Shown: positions 35,141-43,716 of the stretch, one piece after another | How positions within the stretch are numbered: position 1 is the first letter of the stretch | Layout of the letters: each line of letters begins with the position of its first letter | Assembly: GCF_041080795.1 (NCBI RefSeq) | Contig: NZ_CP129674.1 | Location: forward strand, 744,001 to 808,000 | Direction of reading: 5' to 3' | Length of the DNA: 64,000 bases | Source: Bifidobacterium sp. WK041_4_12 | GTDB lineage: Bacteria; Actinomycetota; Actinomycetes; Actinomycetales; Bifidobacteriaceae | Translations under genes and position numbers: made by a program | The notes under the pieces: model-generated | Databases searched by the model: none | The model's input: the letters and a program-made list of their open reading frames with translations, nothing else | Told to the model about the DNA's origin: nothing

Positions 35141-35306
35141 CCTGGACAAGTCATCATGTGTCACTTGCAATCGGTAGTGCGCAATCTGTTATGGGCAGCG
35201 CTGCTCAGACTGTGTTGGTGCGGCGGCTGTATTCTTGACATAGGTCACGCACAATGTTCGTTGAACCGTATCCGTTCACACATGCATGAAGTTTGGAGAT
35301 CGTTCT

Positions 35307-36407
35307 ATGTATTCTGCCGTGATGAAACGAATGGTGGGAGAGTTACGCAGATCATTGGAACTGCAAGGTTTTCGTAGACAATCCAAGAAATTTGCAAGTC
35401 ATGGCGTTCATCAGGCGGCGTCCGACGCACCCTTGCTGCTGGTCGCGTGCTCTGGTGGCAGGGATTCTCTGGCGCTGGCATATGGCGCTTCGATTGTCTG
35501 CCCGATGCTTGGGCTGCGGTGCGGTGCCATTCTCATTGACCACGGGCTTCATCCGAACTCGGATGCTGTGGCGCGGCACGCTGCCCATCAATGTGCCTCC
35601 ATGGGTTTGAGCCCGGTCACCACGAAGGCCGTGACAGTCAATCATTCCAAGGCTGGCGAGGAGTCGGACGCGCGCGACGCCCGTTATGCAGGAATCATTG
35701 CATATGCGCGTCAGGTCGAAGCCAGTGCCGTCATGCTGGCTCATACCCTTGATGACCAGGCTGAGACGGTGCTTATCGGGCTGCTGCGTTCGGCGGGCAC
35801 TCAGGCGCTCGCAGGGATGCCTGAGATGTCGATAAAAGGTGGCGTACGGTTTATTCGTCCGATGCTGAACATGAGAAGGGCGGATTCCACAATGATTTGC
35901 ATGGATGCCGGAATCGACTTCTGGGATGATCCGACGAATGGCGACGACATTGCCAGCGACCATAGCTTGCCGGTTCAGTATCCCTTGCGCTCTCGCATAC
36001 GTCACGATCTCATGCCAGCCCTTGATGCCTGTAGCGGCAGCGACGCGGCAGCGCTGCTTGCTGGAAATACTGTCCAGGCACGCGAAGATCTCGAATATAT
36101 GGATGCACAGGCTCGTCTGCTTGCCCACGATACATGCATCGTGGAAGAGAGCGAGCGATCTGTGCAGACGGCCAAGCTTCAGGCGACTCAGCTGTCGTCG
36201 CAGCCCGTAGCGTTGAGGAAACGGGTCATCATCATGGCGCTGAACCAGTGTGGCATTCCGTTTTCGACGCGGCAGCTCGATGCGATAGATGCGCTGATCG
36301 CCCATTGGCATGGGCAGGGTGTCGTGAATCTTCCGATCGGATTCTCAGCAAACCGTCAGGATAACGTCATTCATCTATGCAAAGATGGTGGTCATGCAAA
36401 TCGCTGA
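35307..36407 (+). CDS. tilS: tRNA(Ile)-lysidine synthase
   Basis: The 366-residue N-type ATP pyrophosphatase shows the PP-loop LVACSGGRDSLALA. Further family marks are IDHGLHPNSDAVA and MLAHTLDDQAETVLIGLLRSAG. It converts C34 of the CAU-anticodon tRNA-Ile to lysidine so that it reads AUA. I chose ATG 35307 because GGAG lies eight bases upstream; ATG 35286 has no signal. Its end overlaps hpt. A tRNA with CAT anticodon lies 4.5 kb downstream. Confidence 0.95.
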   Translation: MYSAVMKRMVGELRRSLELQGFRRQSKKFASHGVHQAASDAPLLLVACSGGRDSLALAYGASIVCPMLGLRCGAILIDHGLHPNSDAVARHAAHQCASMGLSPVTTKAVTVNHSKAGEESDARDARYAGIIAYARQVEASAVMLAHTLDDQAETVLIGLLRSAGTQALAGMPEMSIKGGVRFIRPMLNMRRADSTMICMDAGIDFWDDPTNGDDIASDHSLPVQYPLRSRIRHDLMPALDACSGSDAAALLAGNTVQAREDLEYMDAQARLLAHDTCIVEESERSVQTAKLQATQLSSQPVALRKRVIIMALNQCGIPFSTRQLDAIDALIAHWHGQGVVNLPIGFSANRQDNVIHLCKDGGHANR

Positions 36408-36957
36408 CATTAAATCCGACATTGACCATGAACTGGTCTCGAAAGAGCAAATTGAATCAAAGATAGAAGAGGTGGCGGCGCGGGTTAGCAAGGATTATCA
36501 AGGCAAGTCTCTGCTGCTCGTTGCCGTGTTGAAGGGGGCAGTCAACACGCTTACCGCTTTTTCGCAGGCGCTGAGCATCCCAGTCGAGATGGATTTCATG
36601 AGTCTGTCATCCTATGGTCTGGGCACCACATCTACCGGAACCATCACCATTCGGCAGGATTTAAGCACGGACATCACCGGTCGGGATGTTCTCATCGTTG
36701 AAGATATCGTTGATTCGGGAAACACGCTGAAATGGCTTGTAGGAGACTTGAAGCGCAGAGGCGCAGCTTCCGTGGAAGTTTTCGCGCTCTTGGAGAAGCC
36801 GTCACGTCGCGAGGTGGAAGTTGACGTAAAGTACCGGGGATACGACATTCCAGATGAATTCGTAGTCGGATTTGGCTTGGACTTCGGAGAGAAATACAGG
36901 AATTTGGATTCCATCGCAGTCCTCAAACCAGAGGTGTATCAAGGAGAACAGGTATGA
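36394..36957 (+). CDS. hpt: Hypoxanthine phosphoribosyltransferase
   Basis: The 187-residue enzyme makes IMP or GMP from the base and PRPP. The PRPP-binding signature VLIVEDIVDSGNTL is intact, VAVLKGAVNTL is the conserved early loop and FVVGFGLDFGEKYRNL the C-terminal block. It starts within the end of tilS (14-base overlap) and shares an ATGA junction with ftsH. The ATG at 36385 is an alternative start nine bases upstream. Confidence 0.96.
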   Translation: MQIADIKSDIDHELVSKEQIESKIEEVAARVSKDYQGKSLLLVAVLKGAVNTLTAFSQALSIPVEMDFMSLSSYGLGTTSTGTITIRQDLSTDITGRDVLIVEDIVDSGNTLKWLVGDLKRRGAASVEVFALLEKPSRREVEVDVKYRGYDIPDEFVVGFGLDFGEKYRNLDSIAVLKPEVYQGEQV

Positions 36958-39044
36958 GCTATCCTCAGGGTCCGCAAAGGCGCCCACCGGTAGGTAATAA
37001 CGGCAACAGGCCAAACAACAACATGAACCCGTTCAACAACCAGTCCCAAGGCGACCCCAACGCGGGATCGAACGGCAAGCGTCCATTCTGGCAGATGCCG
37101 TGGGTGTGGATTGTCGTGCTGGCAATGCTCGCGATAGCAGCCTTCCAACTGTTCTCCATGAATGGCACGCAGACAATCTATACCAAGGACGGTCTGGCCC
37201 TTCTGCGTGACAACAAGGCAAACTACGCTGAGATTACCGAAACCAAGCAGCTCGTCACCCTTGAGCTGAAGAACGACTTCACGAAAAAGGACCCGAGCAA
37301 CGGCCGGGTACGCAACTATGGCAAGAGCGTCCAGTTCTACTATGTCTTCGCGCAGGGCGGTCAGGTGGTGAAGGCCGTCGAAGATAGCAGCCTTTCCAAG
37401 GGATACAACTCGACGGTGCCGCAGACGAGCATTCTGAGCTATCTGATCACTTCGATGCTGCCTCTGCTTATCATTCTTGGACTGTTCTGGTTCTTCATGA
37501 GCCGAATGCAATCGTCAGGCGGCGGTCTGTTCGGCATGGGCGGCAAAAAGAACGCAGGACGGCTGCTGGACGGCGAGACACCGAAAACGAAGTTCTCTGA
37601 CGTTGCCGGCGAGCAATCGGCCGTCGAAGAGGTCGAAGAAATCAAGGACTTCCTCAAGGATCCATCGAAGTACAAGGCTCTGGGAGCGAGAATTCCACGA
37701 GGAGTACTGCTCTACGGCCCTCCAGGAACAGGAAAGACCCTTCTGGCCCGAGCGATTGCAGGCGAAGCGGGTGTGCCATTCTATTCGATGGCCGGTTCCG
37801 ACTTCGTTGAAATGTTCGTAGGCCTTGGTGCTTCCCGCGTTCGCGATCTCTTTGACGAGGCCAAGAAAAACGCTCCGGCCATCATCTTCATCGATGAAAT
37901 CGATGCCGTAGGACGACGCCGTGGCTCAGGAATGGGCGGCGGACACGATGAACGCGAGCAGACATTGAACCAGCTGCTCGTCGAGATGGACGGATTCAAC
38001 AACGATACGAATCTGATTATCATCGCGGCAACCAACCGTCCTGACGTGCTCGATCCTGCGCTGCTGCGTCCAGGTCGTTTCGACCGCCAGGTCGGTGTCG
38101 AAGCTCCCGATTTGGAGGGCCGCGAAGCCATTCTGAAGGTTCATGCCAAGGGCAAGCCGTTCGTGCCGGATGTGGATCTGCATATCGTGGCAGTACGCAC
38201 GCCAGGTTTCACCGGTGCCGATCTGGCAAACGTCCTCAACGAAGCTGCATTGCTGACGGCTCGTTCGAATGCGCAACTGATTGATAATCGAGCCATCGAC
38301 GAGGCTATCGACCGTGTTCAGGCAGGGCCGCGCCGTCAGTCGAAGGGCATGGCGCTGAACGAATTGCGCAATACGGCATACCACGAAGGTGGTCATGCCT
38401 TGGTTGCCGCAGCACTGCATAACACCGATCCCGTCACGAAGGTCACGATTCTTCCTCGAGGACGCGCACTCGGATATACGGCAGTCATGCCGACCGAGGA
38501 TCGTTACTCCCAGTCTCGCAACGAGCTGCTCGATCAGATGGCCTACGCCATGGGTGGCAGAACTGCAGAAGAGATCGTCTTCCACGATCCGACGACCGGT
38601 GCCTCCAACGATATCGAAAAGGCGACGAAGATCGCCCGCAAGATGGTTGTCGAATTCGGATTCTCCGCAAAGCTCGGTGCCATCAAGTGGGCCGATGACG
38701 ATGACGATCAGACAACGGTTATGGATGGTCTGCAGCCTCGCAAATATTCGAACGAGACCGCTCAGATCATCGATGACGAAGTCCGCAAGCTCGTTGAGCG
38801 TGCCCATTCAGAAGCATGGGACATCATCAACCAGAATCGTCATATCCTCGATGAACTCGTGCGCCAATTGCTGGTCAAGGAGACGTTGAACGAACGCGAG
38901 CTGAAGCAGGTCTTCTCAGCCATCGTCAAGGCTCCGGTACGTCAGGTCTGGCTTTCAGACAGTTCACGCCCTGACTCGAACATTCCCCCTGTTGAAATCC
39001 CAGAGTCACTCAAACGTGGCATTGGCATGAAAACAGGCGAGTGA
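36954..39044 (+). CDS. ftsH: ATP-dependent zinc metalloprotease FtsH
   Basis: The 696-residue membrane AAA protease degrades membrane and regulatory proteins. Two N-terminal membrane helices (VWIVVLAMLAIAAFQLF and LITSMLPLLIILGLFWFF) are followed by the AAA module with Walker A GPPGTGKTLLARAIAGEAG, Walker B IIFIDEIDAVGRRRGSG and the SRH RPDVLDPALLRPGRFDRQ. The zinc site is YHEGGHALVAAAL. AAGGAG stands seven bases before the ATG. Confidence 0.97.
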   Translation: MSYPQGPQRRPPVGNNGNRPNNNMNPFNNQSQGDPNAGSNGKRPFWQMPWVWIVVLAMLAIAAFQLFSMNGTQTIYTKDGLALLRDNKANYAEITETKQLVTLELKNDFTKKDPSNGRVRNYGKSVQFYYVFAQGGQVVKAVEDSSLSKGYNSTVPQTSILSYLITSMLPLLIILGLFWFFMSRMQSSGGGLFGMGGKKNAGRLLDGETPKTKFSDVAGEQSAVEEVEEIKDFLKDPSKYKALGARIPRGVLLYGPPGTGKTLLARAIAGEAGVPFYSMAGSDFVEMFVGLGASRVRDLFDEAKKNAPAIIFIDEIDAVGRRRGSGMGGGHDEREQTLNQLLVEMDGFNNDTNLIIIAATNRPDVLDPALLRPGRFDRQVGVEAPDLEGREAILKVHAKGKPFVPDVDLHIVAVRTPGFTGADLANVLNEAALLTARSNAQLIDNRAIDEAIDRVQAGPRRQSKGMALNELRNTAYHEGGHALVAAALHNTDPVTKVTILPRGRALGYTAVMPTEDRYSQSRNELLDQMAYAMGGRTAEEIVFHDPTTGASNDIEKATKIARKMVVEFGFSAKLGAIKWADDDDDQTTVMDGLQPRKYSNETAQIIDDEVRKLVERAHSEAWDIINQNRHILDELVRQLLVKETLNERELKQVFSAIVKAPVRQVWLSDSSRPDSNIPPVEIPESLKRGIGMKTGE

Positions 39045-40240
39045 ACGGCCAATCATCGATGGATGTGATGAAGCTCACCGGCATCAGACCGGAACGACAT
39101 GGCAAGAACTCGACAGACCAGATGTCTGCCGCGAACGGCAACCATGACTCGCTCCTTGCTGATGCCGGTGCTCGCCATCATCCGGGCACGGTAAGCGTTG
39201 ATCTTGTCATGCGTTGCGATCTTCAGCAAGCGGGCAGATCAGCGGATATCACACAGACCGTGGATTATGAACAGCTGGCGCATCGAGTGGCTTCGGTTAT
39301 CGAACGCGATGAACACGGCCTGCTCGAAGCGCTTGCCTATGACGTTGCGCAGTCTGTGCTGCTTTCACACCTCATACGCGAAGTGGAAGTCACGGCTCAC
39401 GAGGCGCGAAGCATCCGTGGGGTATTCGTTGACGACGTTTCGGTCACCATTCGATGCGCATCCGATTACCACGAGCAGCATGACGACAAGCCGAACCAAT
39501 TGGACCAATCTGAGCGAGCTGGGCAACCTGAGCGAGATGAGCAATTTGACCCATCAGATGCCACGCCTACGCAGGCCTCACATATCGCAGCATCGGCACA
39601 TACAGAGCACGCAGAAGCGTCTGCTCCATCAGCCGAAACGCATTCGTCTGAAGCAACCCGACCCCAGACTCGTGAAGCTCTGATAGCCCTGCAAACGCCA
39701 ATCGTCAAGAACCAAGCAGCAGATGCCCAGGCGATACTACGAGCGGCTGTCGTTGCCGTCGATAGCGTTCCAGGTAATCAAGTCGTCGGAATTTCTCCTC
39801 TGTACCAATGTGTCGCCGTCACCCACAATGACTCATTCAATGCGGTCGTGCTCATAGAGACATCGCTCAACAATGCCGACATCCACTCGTCATTGGCACT
39901 GTTGGAACACTCGCATCAGGCCTCAAAGCATCGGGACACCCGTGCCACAGCTACATCAGAAGCATCAGACGAGGTATCGCATCAATCTGGAAGTTTGAAG
40001 GCGATGCTGCTGGATCTACGCGCGCGGCATCATGAGAAAGAAACGGAGCAGCGTTCCGTGCTGCCGGGCTTGGCTGACCATGCGGAGATCCTTGCGCCGT
40101 GGAACGATCTGAACGCGACCATGCAGCATCCCGATGCTGTCGATACGGCAGCGATGCTTGAGAAGCTGTTGAATGATGCACCCAATCGACAGAATATCAG
40201 CAAGGTTTCTGATACATGGATTCTTGGAGGTGCCGTATGA
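39041..40240 (+). CDS. Degenerate FolB-FolK fusion (dihydroneopterin aldolase + HPPK-like)
   Basis: The 399-residue protein has an N-terminal part with VDLVMRCDLQQAGRSADIT and QTVDYEQLAHRVASVIE, a dihydroneopterin aldolase pattern. The usual VxxHKPxAPI end with its catalytic Lys reads VTAHEARSIRG. After a 60-residue polar linker comes an HPPK-like part (AVDSVPGNQVVGISPLYQC, HNDSFNAVV), but ALGSNLG is replaced by PIVKNQAADAQ and the RTLDLDL metal-binding run by KAMLLDLRA. Both activities are probably lost. folE and folP, which normally separate ftsH from this gene, are absent. The start is a GTG overlapping ftsH; ATG 39059 is an alternative. Confidence 0.8.
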   Translation: MNGQSSMDVMKLTGIRPERHGKNSTDQMSAANGNHDSLLADAGARHHPGTVSVDLVMRCDLQQAGRSADITQTVDYEQLAHRVASVIERDEHGLLEALAYDVAQSVLLSHLIREVEVTAHEARSIRGVFVDDVSVTIRCASDYHEQHDDKPNQLDQSERAGQPERDEQFDPSDATPTQASHIAASAHTEHAEASAPSAETHSSEATRPQTREALIALQTPIVKNQAADAQAILRAAVVAVDSVPGNQVVGISPLYQCVAVTHNDSFNAVVLIETSLNNADIHSSLALLEHSHQASKHRDTRATATSEASDEVSHQSGSLKAMLLDLRARHHEKETEQRSVLPGLADHAEILAPWNDLNATMQHPDAVDTAAMLEKLLNDAPNRQNISKVSDTWILGGAV

Positions 40241-40776
40241 AGGCCAGACGTACGCCGTGGTGGTATTACCTCGTAGCCGTCGTTGTTGGAGCCGCTGCTG
40301 GATTCGCCATGTCAGCGCTGACCCAGGCAAGCCAGTTCTCTCTCATGGGCGCACCTTGGGTGGTGCCGGTGCTGCTGGTGGCCCTTGGCGCCTATGTGTT
40401 CTACGAGGCGTATCAGGTCCACCTGTATGTCAAAGGGGACCGCGATGAACTCGATCCGATTCGTGCCGTCAATACCCTTGTCATCTCCAAGGCGCTGGCC
40501 TTGGCTGGGGCTGCTTTGGCAGGCTGGTACGGCGTGCAGCTCATCATGAGTCTTTCTCATGCGGAGGCTCAATATTTCAAAACGGTGATTATCGAATGCG
40601 CCATCTGCACTGTCGTATCCGTTGTCGACATGATTGTTGGCATTGTGAGCGAATGGCTGTGCCAGCTGCCTCCTCGCGAAGGACCTGAACATCCGAAGAC
40701 GATAGCGGCGAAACGCAAGCGCAAACTTGCCAGCTCGCGAGCGAATAAAACCTTCAACCGGGTGTCGAGACGCTGA
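40237..40776 (+). CDS. DUF3180 family membrane protein
   Basis: The 179-residue protein has four membrane segments and a basic tail (KRKRKLASSRANKTFNRVSRR). In actinobacteria this family follows the folate genes, as here (ATGA overlap with folBK). The function is unknown. Length and topology are normal, so it has not decayed with the folate genes, which suggests a separate role. Confidence 0.85.
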   Translation: MKARRTPWWYYLVAVVVGAAAGFAMSALTQASQFSLMGAPWVVPVLLVALGAYVFYEAYQVHLYVKGDRDELDPIRAVNTLVISKALALAGAALAGWYGVQLIMSLSHAEAQYFKTVIIECAICTVVSVVDMIVGIVSEWLCQLPPREGPEHPKTIAAKRKRKLASSRANKTFNRVSRR

Positions 40777-40910
40777 AGGATACAGTCAATACGATGTCCG
40801 AAGTCGCACTGCATCGCACCAGCCATGCTCGCGACATCGCCGGTATCCAAGTTCCTCCGCTTTTGGTAGTATGGGCAAGTTGCCATCTGCAAGTTTGCAT
40901 GTGACACAGC

Positions 40911-40984
40911 GGGGCCTTAGCTCAGTCGGTTAGAGCAAACGACTCATAATCGTTCGGTCCAGGGTTCAAGCCCCTGAGGCCCCA
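40911..40984 (+). tRNA. tRNA with CAT anticodon (elongator Met, or Ile2 if modified by TilS)
   Basis: A 74-nt cloverleaf: acceptor GGGGCCT/AGGCCCC, D-arm AGCTCAGTCGGTTAGAGC, anticodon loop CTCATAA with anticodon CAT, T-loop GTTCAAG, discriminator A. CCA is not encoded. The lack of an initiator-type acceptor mismatch argues against initiator tRNA. The body could be elongator Met or the minor Ile tRNA; comparison with the other CAT tRNAs of the genome would settle it. Confidence 0.93.
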
Positions 40985-41293
40985 CACGTTCGGAACTTCT
41001 TTCAGAAGTAAGGAAGAATGGTAATCGAAAGATTCCTACCACTCCGTCAAAATGGCCTTTTCTGCAACATTCTGCAACAAACTGAAAGTCTACTGACGCG
41101 CCGTAACAACATTTGAGATGAGAATTGAGTGTGGTCGTGAAGTATACGAAAGCGATTCGCTCTAACGCACTGCTGTTTCTTGGTTGCGTTCTTACAGGGC
41201 TTAAGCAACACACTGTTCGTTGTCGGACAAACACCATATGATTGATTTAAGATGTTGATGTGTAGGCAATTTCAACGTACCAAAGGGAGGGCT
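40985..41293. other. 309-bp gap between the tRNA and the toxin-antitoxin pair
   Basis: No credible gene is present. It holds a perfect tandem pair of TTCTGCAACA (41060-41079) and an AT-rich promoter-like part before the antitoxin gene. The tandem repeat could be a binding site for a recombination accessory factor or the antitoxin; this is inference. Confidence 0.5.
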
Positions 41294-41827
41294 ATGCAAT
41301 CGATAGAAATAGCAAATCTATTTGTACAAAGGCACGGCAACGACCTTTATCTGACAAATTTAAAGCTCAACAAACTTGTATATTACGCGCAAGCTGAATG
41401 TCTTCGCAATACAGGTAAGAGTCTTTTCACTGATGAAATTGAAGCGTGGGACTATGGACCGGTTGAGCCAATGGTCTACTATGCCTTTAGCTCCCACGGG
41501 AGCGGAAGAATTCTTGAACCATATTCACCCTTTCCTTCGCTCCAACCAAAGATTGCAGGTGACGAGACAACTCGTGAAATCGTTGACAAGGTTGCCAAAC
41601 AGTATGGTAGCTTCTCAGCTTTCGATTTGGTCAATTTCTCGCATAGAAATGGATCTGCTTGGAAATTGGCATACAGCGGCGAACATGGTGTGAAGATTAC
41701 AGAACAAATGATTGTTGATTCATCCGATGGCATTGTCAAGCCTTGTGAGTCAAGGAAAATTGCTCGGGGAATAAAGACGGCGGAGAAGAATTTCCCCAAT
41801 GCATTCCGCCTACTTAAAGATTCCTGA
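41294..41827 (+). CDS. Panacea-domain (DUF4065) protein, probable antitoxin
   Basis: The 177-residue protein belongs to the DUF4065/SocA/GepA-like family. The family pattern appears as LTNLKLNKLVYYAQAECL, then EIEAWDYGPVEPMVYYAF (the conserved WxxGPVxxxVY). Panacea domains are antitoxins for many unrelated toxins. The stop is 13 bases before a Doc-type toxin gene. GGGAGG lies just upstream of the ATG. It is expected to neutralise the Doc protein and perhaps to autoregulate; neither is shown by sequence. Confidence 0.88.
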   Translation: MQSIEIANLFVQRHGNDLYLTNLKLNKLVYYAQAECLRNTGKSLFTDEIEAWDYGPVEPMVYYAFSSHGSGRILEPYSPFPSLQPKIAGDETTREIVDKVAKQYGSFSAFDLVNFSHRNGSAWKLAYSGEHGVKITEQMIVDSSDGIVKPCESRKIARGIKTAEKNFPNAFRLLKDS

Positions 41828-41840
41828 TAGGCTGTCTCGA

Positions 41841-42353
41841 ATGAGGAATTCAGTACAATGGGCGGCAGTTGCACCGCCCATTGTCGTATCAGATCAAGAG
41901 TCGATCGCTGATTTAGTTCACATGACCATTGAAGCGCATGAACTGACAGTTACCGATGACGGAGGATTTAGAAGACCAGGAATACAGGGGAATCCTGATG
42001 AATTGAAGAAACTCATGGAGAAGCTTAGTTCCCCAATTCACACCGTATTCGACATGGTATATGGACAAACACCTGCCCAACGTTATGGATTTATGGACTT
42101 ATTTGATCAAATAAGTCGATTTGCGGAGATGCTTGCAAAAGACCACCTTTTCGGGGATGGCAATAAACGCACAGCAGTAAGAGTGTCGATAGCACTCTTG
42201 TATGCTCACGGAGTTGTTCTTGATGTTGATGATTCTCCCAACCCAGAGAGGAATGGAATATATCAATGGATACAGCAGCTAGTTGAGGGTAAGAAAGACT
42301 ATAAGGAGATAGCATCTTTGCTGCGCGATAATGCTCGAAGCGAAGACGAGTAA
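41841..42353 (+). CDS. Doc-type Fic-fold toxin
   Basis: The 170-residue protein has HLFGDGNKR at residues 102-110, which fits the Doc motif HxFx(D/N)(A/G)NKR rather than the AMPylating Fic motif that ends GNGR. Doc proteins phosphorylate elongation factor Tu and stop translation. The helix before it (FMDLFDQISRFAEMLAKDH) and the flap region near residues 60-80 fit the fold. No inhibitory (S/T)xxxE(G/N) helix is obvious, so inhibition probably comes from the upstream Panacea protein. The start is uncertain; ATG 41799, inside the antitoxin gene, is an alternative. Confidence 0.88.
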   Translation: MRNSVQWAAVAPPIVVSDQESIADLVHMTIEAHELTVTDDGGFRRPGIQGNPDELKKLMEKLSSPIHTVFDMVYGQTPAQRYGFMDLFDQISRFAEMLAKDHLFGDGNKRTAVRVSIALLYAHGVVLDVDDSPNPERNGIYQWIQQLVEGKKDYKEIASLLRDNARSEDE

Positions 42354-42426
42354 ACGGCAAATCTGACTATTATGCTAACTGACGGAATAGATGATTTTCA
42401 CATGTCCATCGAAGCCACGCTTAGCT

Positions 42427-43599
42427 TCAGTGTTGATCGTGTGAGGCCCCACACGGGCGCGTCTTGAGTAATGCAGCAATCGAGGCGCAGCTTGCTTCCA
42501 CATTTTCTTCCGTGGTTGCAAGCAGCGACTTCAGATCAGCAGCTCCTGGCGCGATGCCAAAGCTTGCGACGATTCCGGCATCGCGCAGCCGCTTCCTGTC
42601 GCTTTCATCGAGTTTAATCTGGCCACCAATCGCGATGCAGGGCTTGCCCTCGCCTTGTGCCAGCTTCGCGATGCCACTGGGAACCTTGCCAAATGGGGTT
42701 TGAGCATCAATCGAACCCTCGCCTGTGATGACGACGTCAGCCCACTGACATGCATCACGGCCTCTGACAAGATCGAGCACCAGTTCTATGCCTGGCTGGA
42801 TCGTTGCGTTGAAAAGCCCCAAGAGGCCCGCACCTGAGCCGCCTGCTGCTCCTGCTCCAGCTATGCCTTGCACATCTCTTCCGTTGAAGGATTTGATGTG
42901 CTCGGAGAAATGTGCCAGTCCCATGTCAAGCTTGTCAATCTGTGCGGCAGTTGCGCCTTTCTGTGGTGCAAACACTCGTGCAGCGCCGTGAGGCCCGGTC
43001 AATGGATTGACCACGTCGCTTGCAATGACTATGGGTATGCTCACTGCCTCGCGATTGACGTTGCGTGCGTCAATTGCATGCAGCTGACTGAGACTGCCTC
43101 CGCCCGACTCAAGCGAATTGCCTTGTTCGTCGAGGAATCTGTAACCACAGGCGGTTGCCAGTCCTGTGCCACCATCGGTCGAGGCACTGCCTCCAAGTCC
43201 GAGAATGATTCGACGTGCCCCGGCCTTGATCGCAGCCATGATGAGTTCTCCGGTGCCGAAGGTCGATGCCGACATTGGATCTCGGCGATCTTGTGGAATG
43301 CGTTCGATGCCACTCGCGGCAGCCAATTCGATCACCGCAGTGGAGGCATCGGAACTACCGAGAAAACCGAACGAAGCTTGAATCTCGTTGCCGGATGCGT
43401 CATGTGCCGCTGCGGTGTCGATATGACCATGTGTGGCCTGCACGAGGGCTGAAGTGAGACCTTCTCCGCCATCGGACAGAGGCAGCATGCGCACTTCGGC
43501 TGACGGGTCGGTGGAGTGGATTCCACGGCTCATTGCACGGGCGACCGATTCGGCGCCTGCCGACTCCTTGAATGAATCAGGTGCAAGAAGATATCGCAT
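42427..43599 (-). CDS. Glycerate kinase
   Basis: The 390-residue protein belongs to the GlxK/GarK family, which phosphorylates glycerate, normally to 2-phosphoglycerate. Motifs: YLLAPDSFKESAGAESVARAM at the start, LPLSDGGEGL, LGLGGSASTDGGTGLA, GAGAAGGSGAGL and VVITGEGSIDAQTPFGKVP. AAGGA is placed well before ATG 43599. The last residues (GASHDQH) are encoded across the 14-bp repeat of the putative island, so the C-terminus may have been altered by integration. Confidence 0.93.
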   Translation of the reverse strand: MRYLLAPDSFKESAGAESVARAMSRGIHSTDPSAEVRMLPLSDGGEGLTSALVQATHGHIDTAAAHDASGNEIQASFGFLGSSDASTAVIELAAASGIERIPQDRRDPMSASTFGTGELIMAAIKAGARRIILGLGGSASTDGGTGLATACGYRFLDEQGNSLESGGGSLSQLHAIDARNVNREAVSIPIVIASDVVNPLTGPHGAARVFAPQKGATAAQIDKLDMGLAHFSEHIKSFNGRDVQGIAGAGAAGGSGAGLLGLFNATIQPGIELVLDLVRGRDACQWADVVITGEGSIDAQTPFGKVPSGIAKLAQGEGKPCIAIGGQIKLDESDRKRLRDAGIVASFGIAPGAADLKSLLATTEENVEASCASIAALLKTRPCGASHDQH

Positions 43600-43716
43600 G
43601 TATTTCCTTCGCTCCTTAGAGCTCACTGGATATATCGCCATATATCGCCATCTGCCGCCGTCTGACTGCCCTGAGTCGAAATCTACAACTTCATATGGCG
43701 TGAACCCTGTCTGGGC

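Larger units (their letters stand above)
40975..42455. mobile_element. Putative minimal genomic island at a tRNA 3' end (Panacea-Doc module)
   Basis: TGAGGCCCCACACG occurs at the tRNA 3' end (40975-40988) and again, in the same orientation, at 42442-42455. The 1.48 kb between the repeats holds only a toxin-antitoxin pair and looks more AT-rich than its surroundings. The right repeat overlaps the last codons of the glycerate kinase gene. This is the pattern of attL/attR left by integration at a tRNA, though no integrase is present, so the element is either a remnant or was moved by another element's integrase. Confidence 0.6.

Noticed and set aside
40911..40984. Initiator tRNA-Met
   Set aside because: The acceptor stem is fully paired at its first position and the anticodon stem lacks the three G-C pairs of initiators.
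40944..41237. 97-codon minus-strand frame whose product ends in VGPQGLEPWTERL
   Set aside because: The ending is the translation of the tRNA's opposite strand, a common spurious gene call; the rest has no homology that I recognise.
40975..42455. Prophage or full integrative element
   Set aside because: Only two genes lie between the repeats and there is no integrase, excisionase or structural gene, so the call is limited to a minimal island or remnant.
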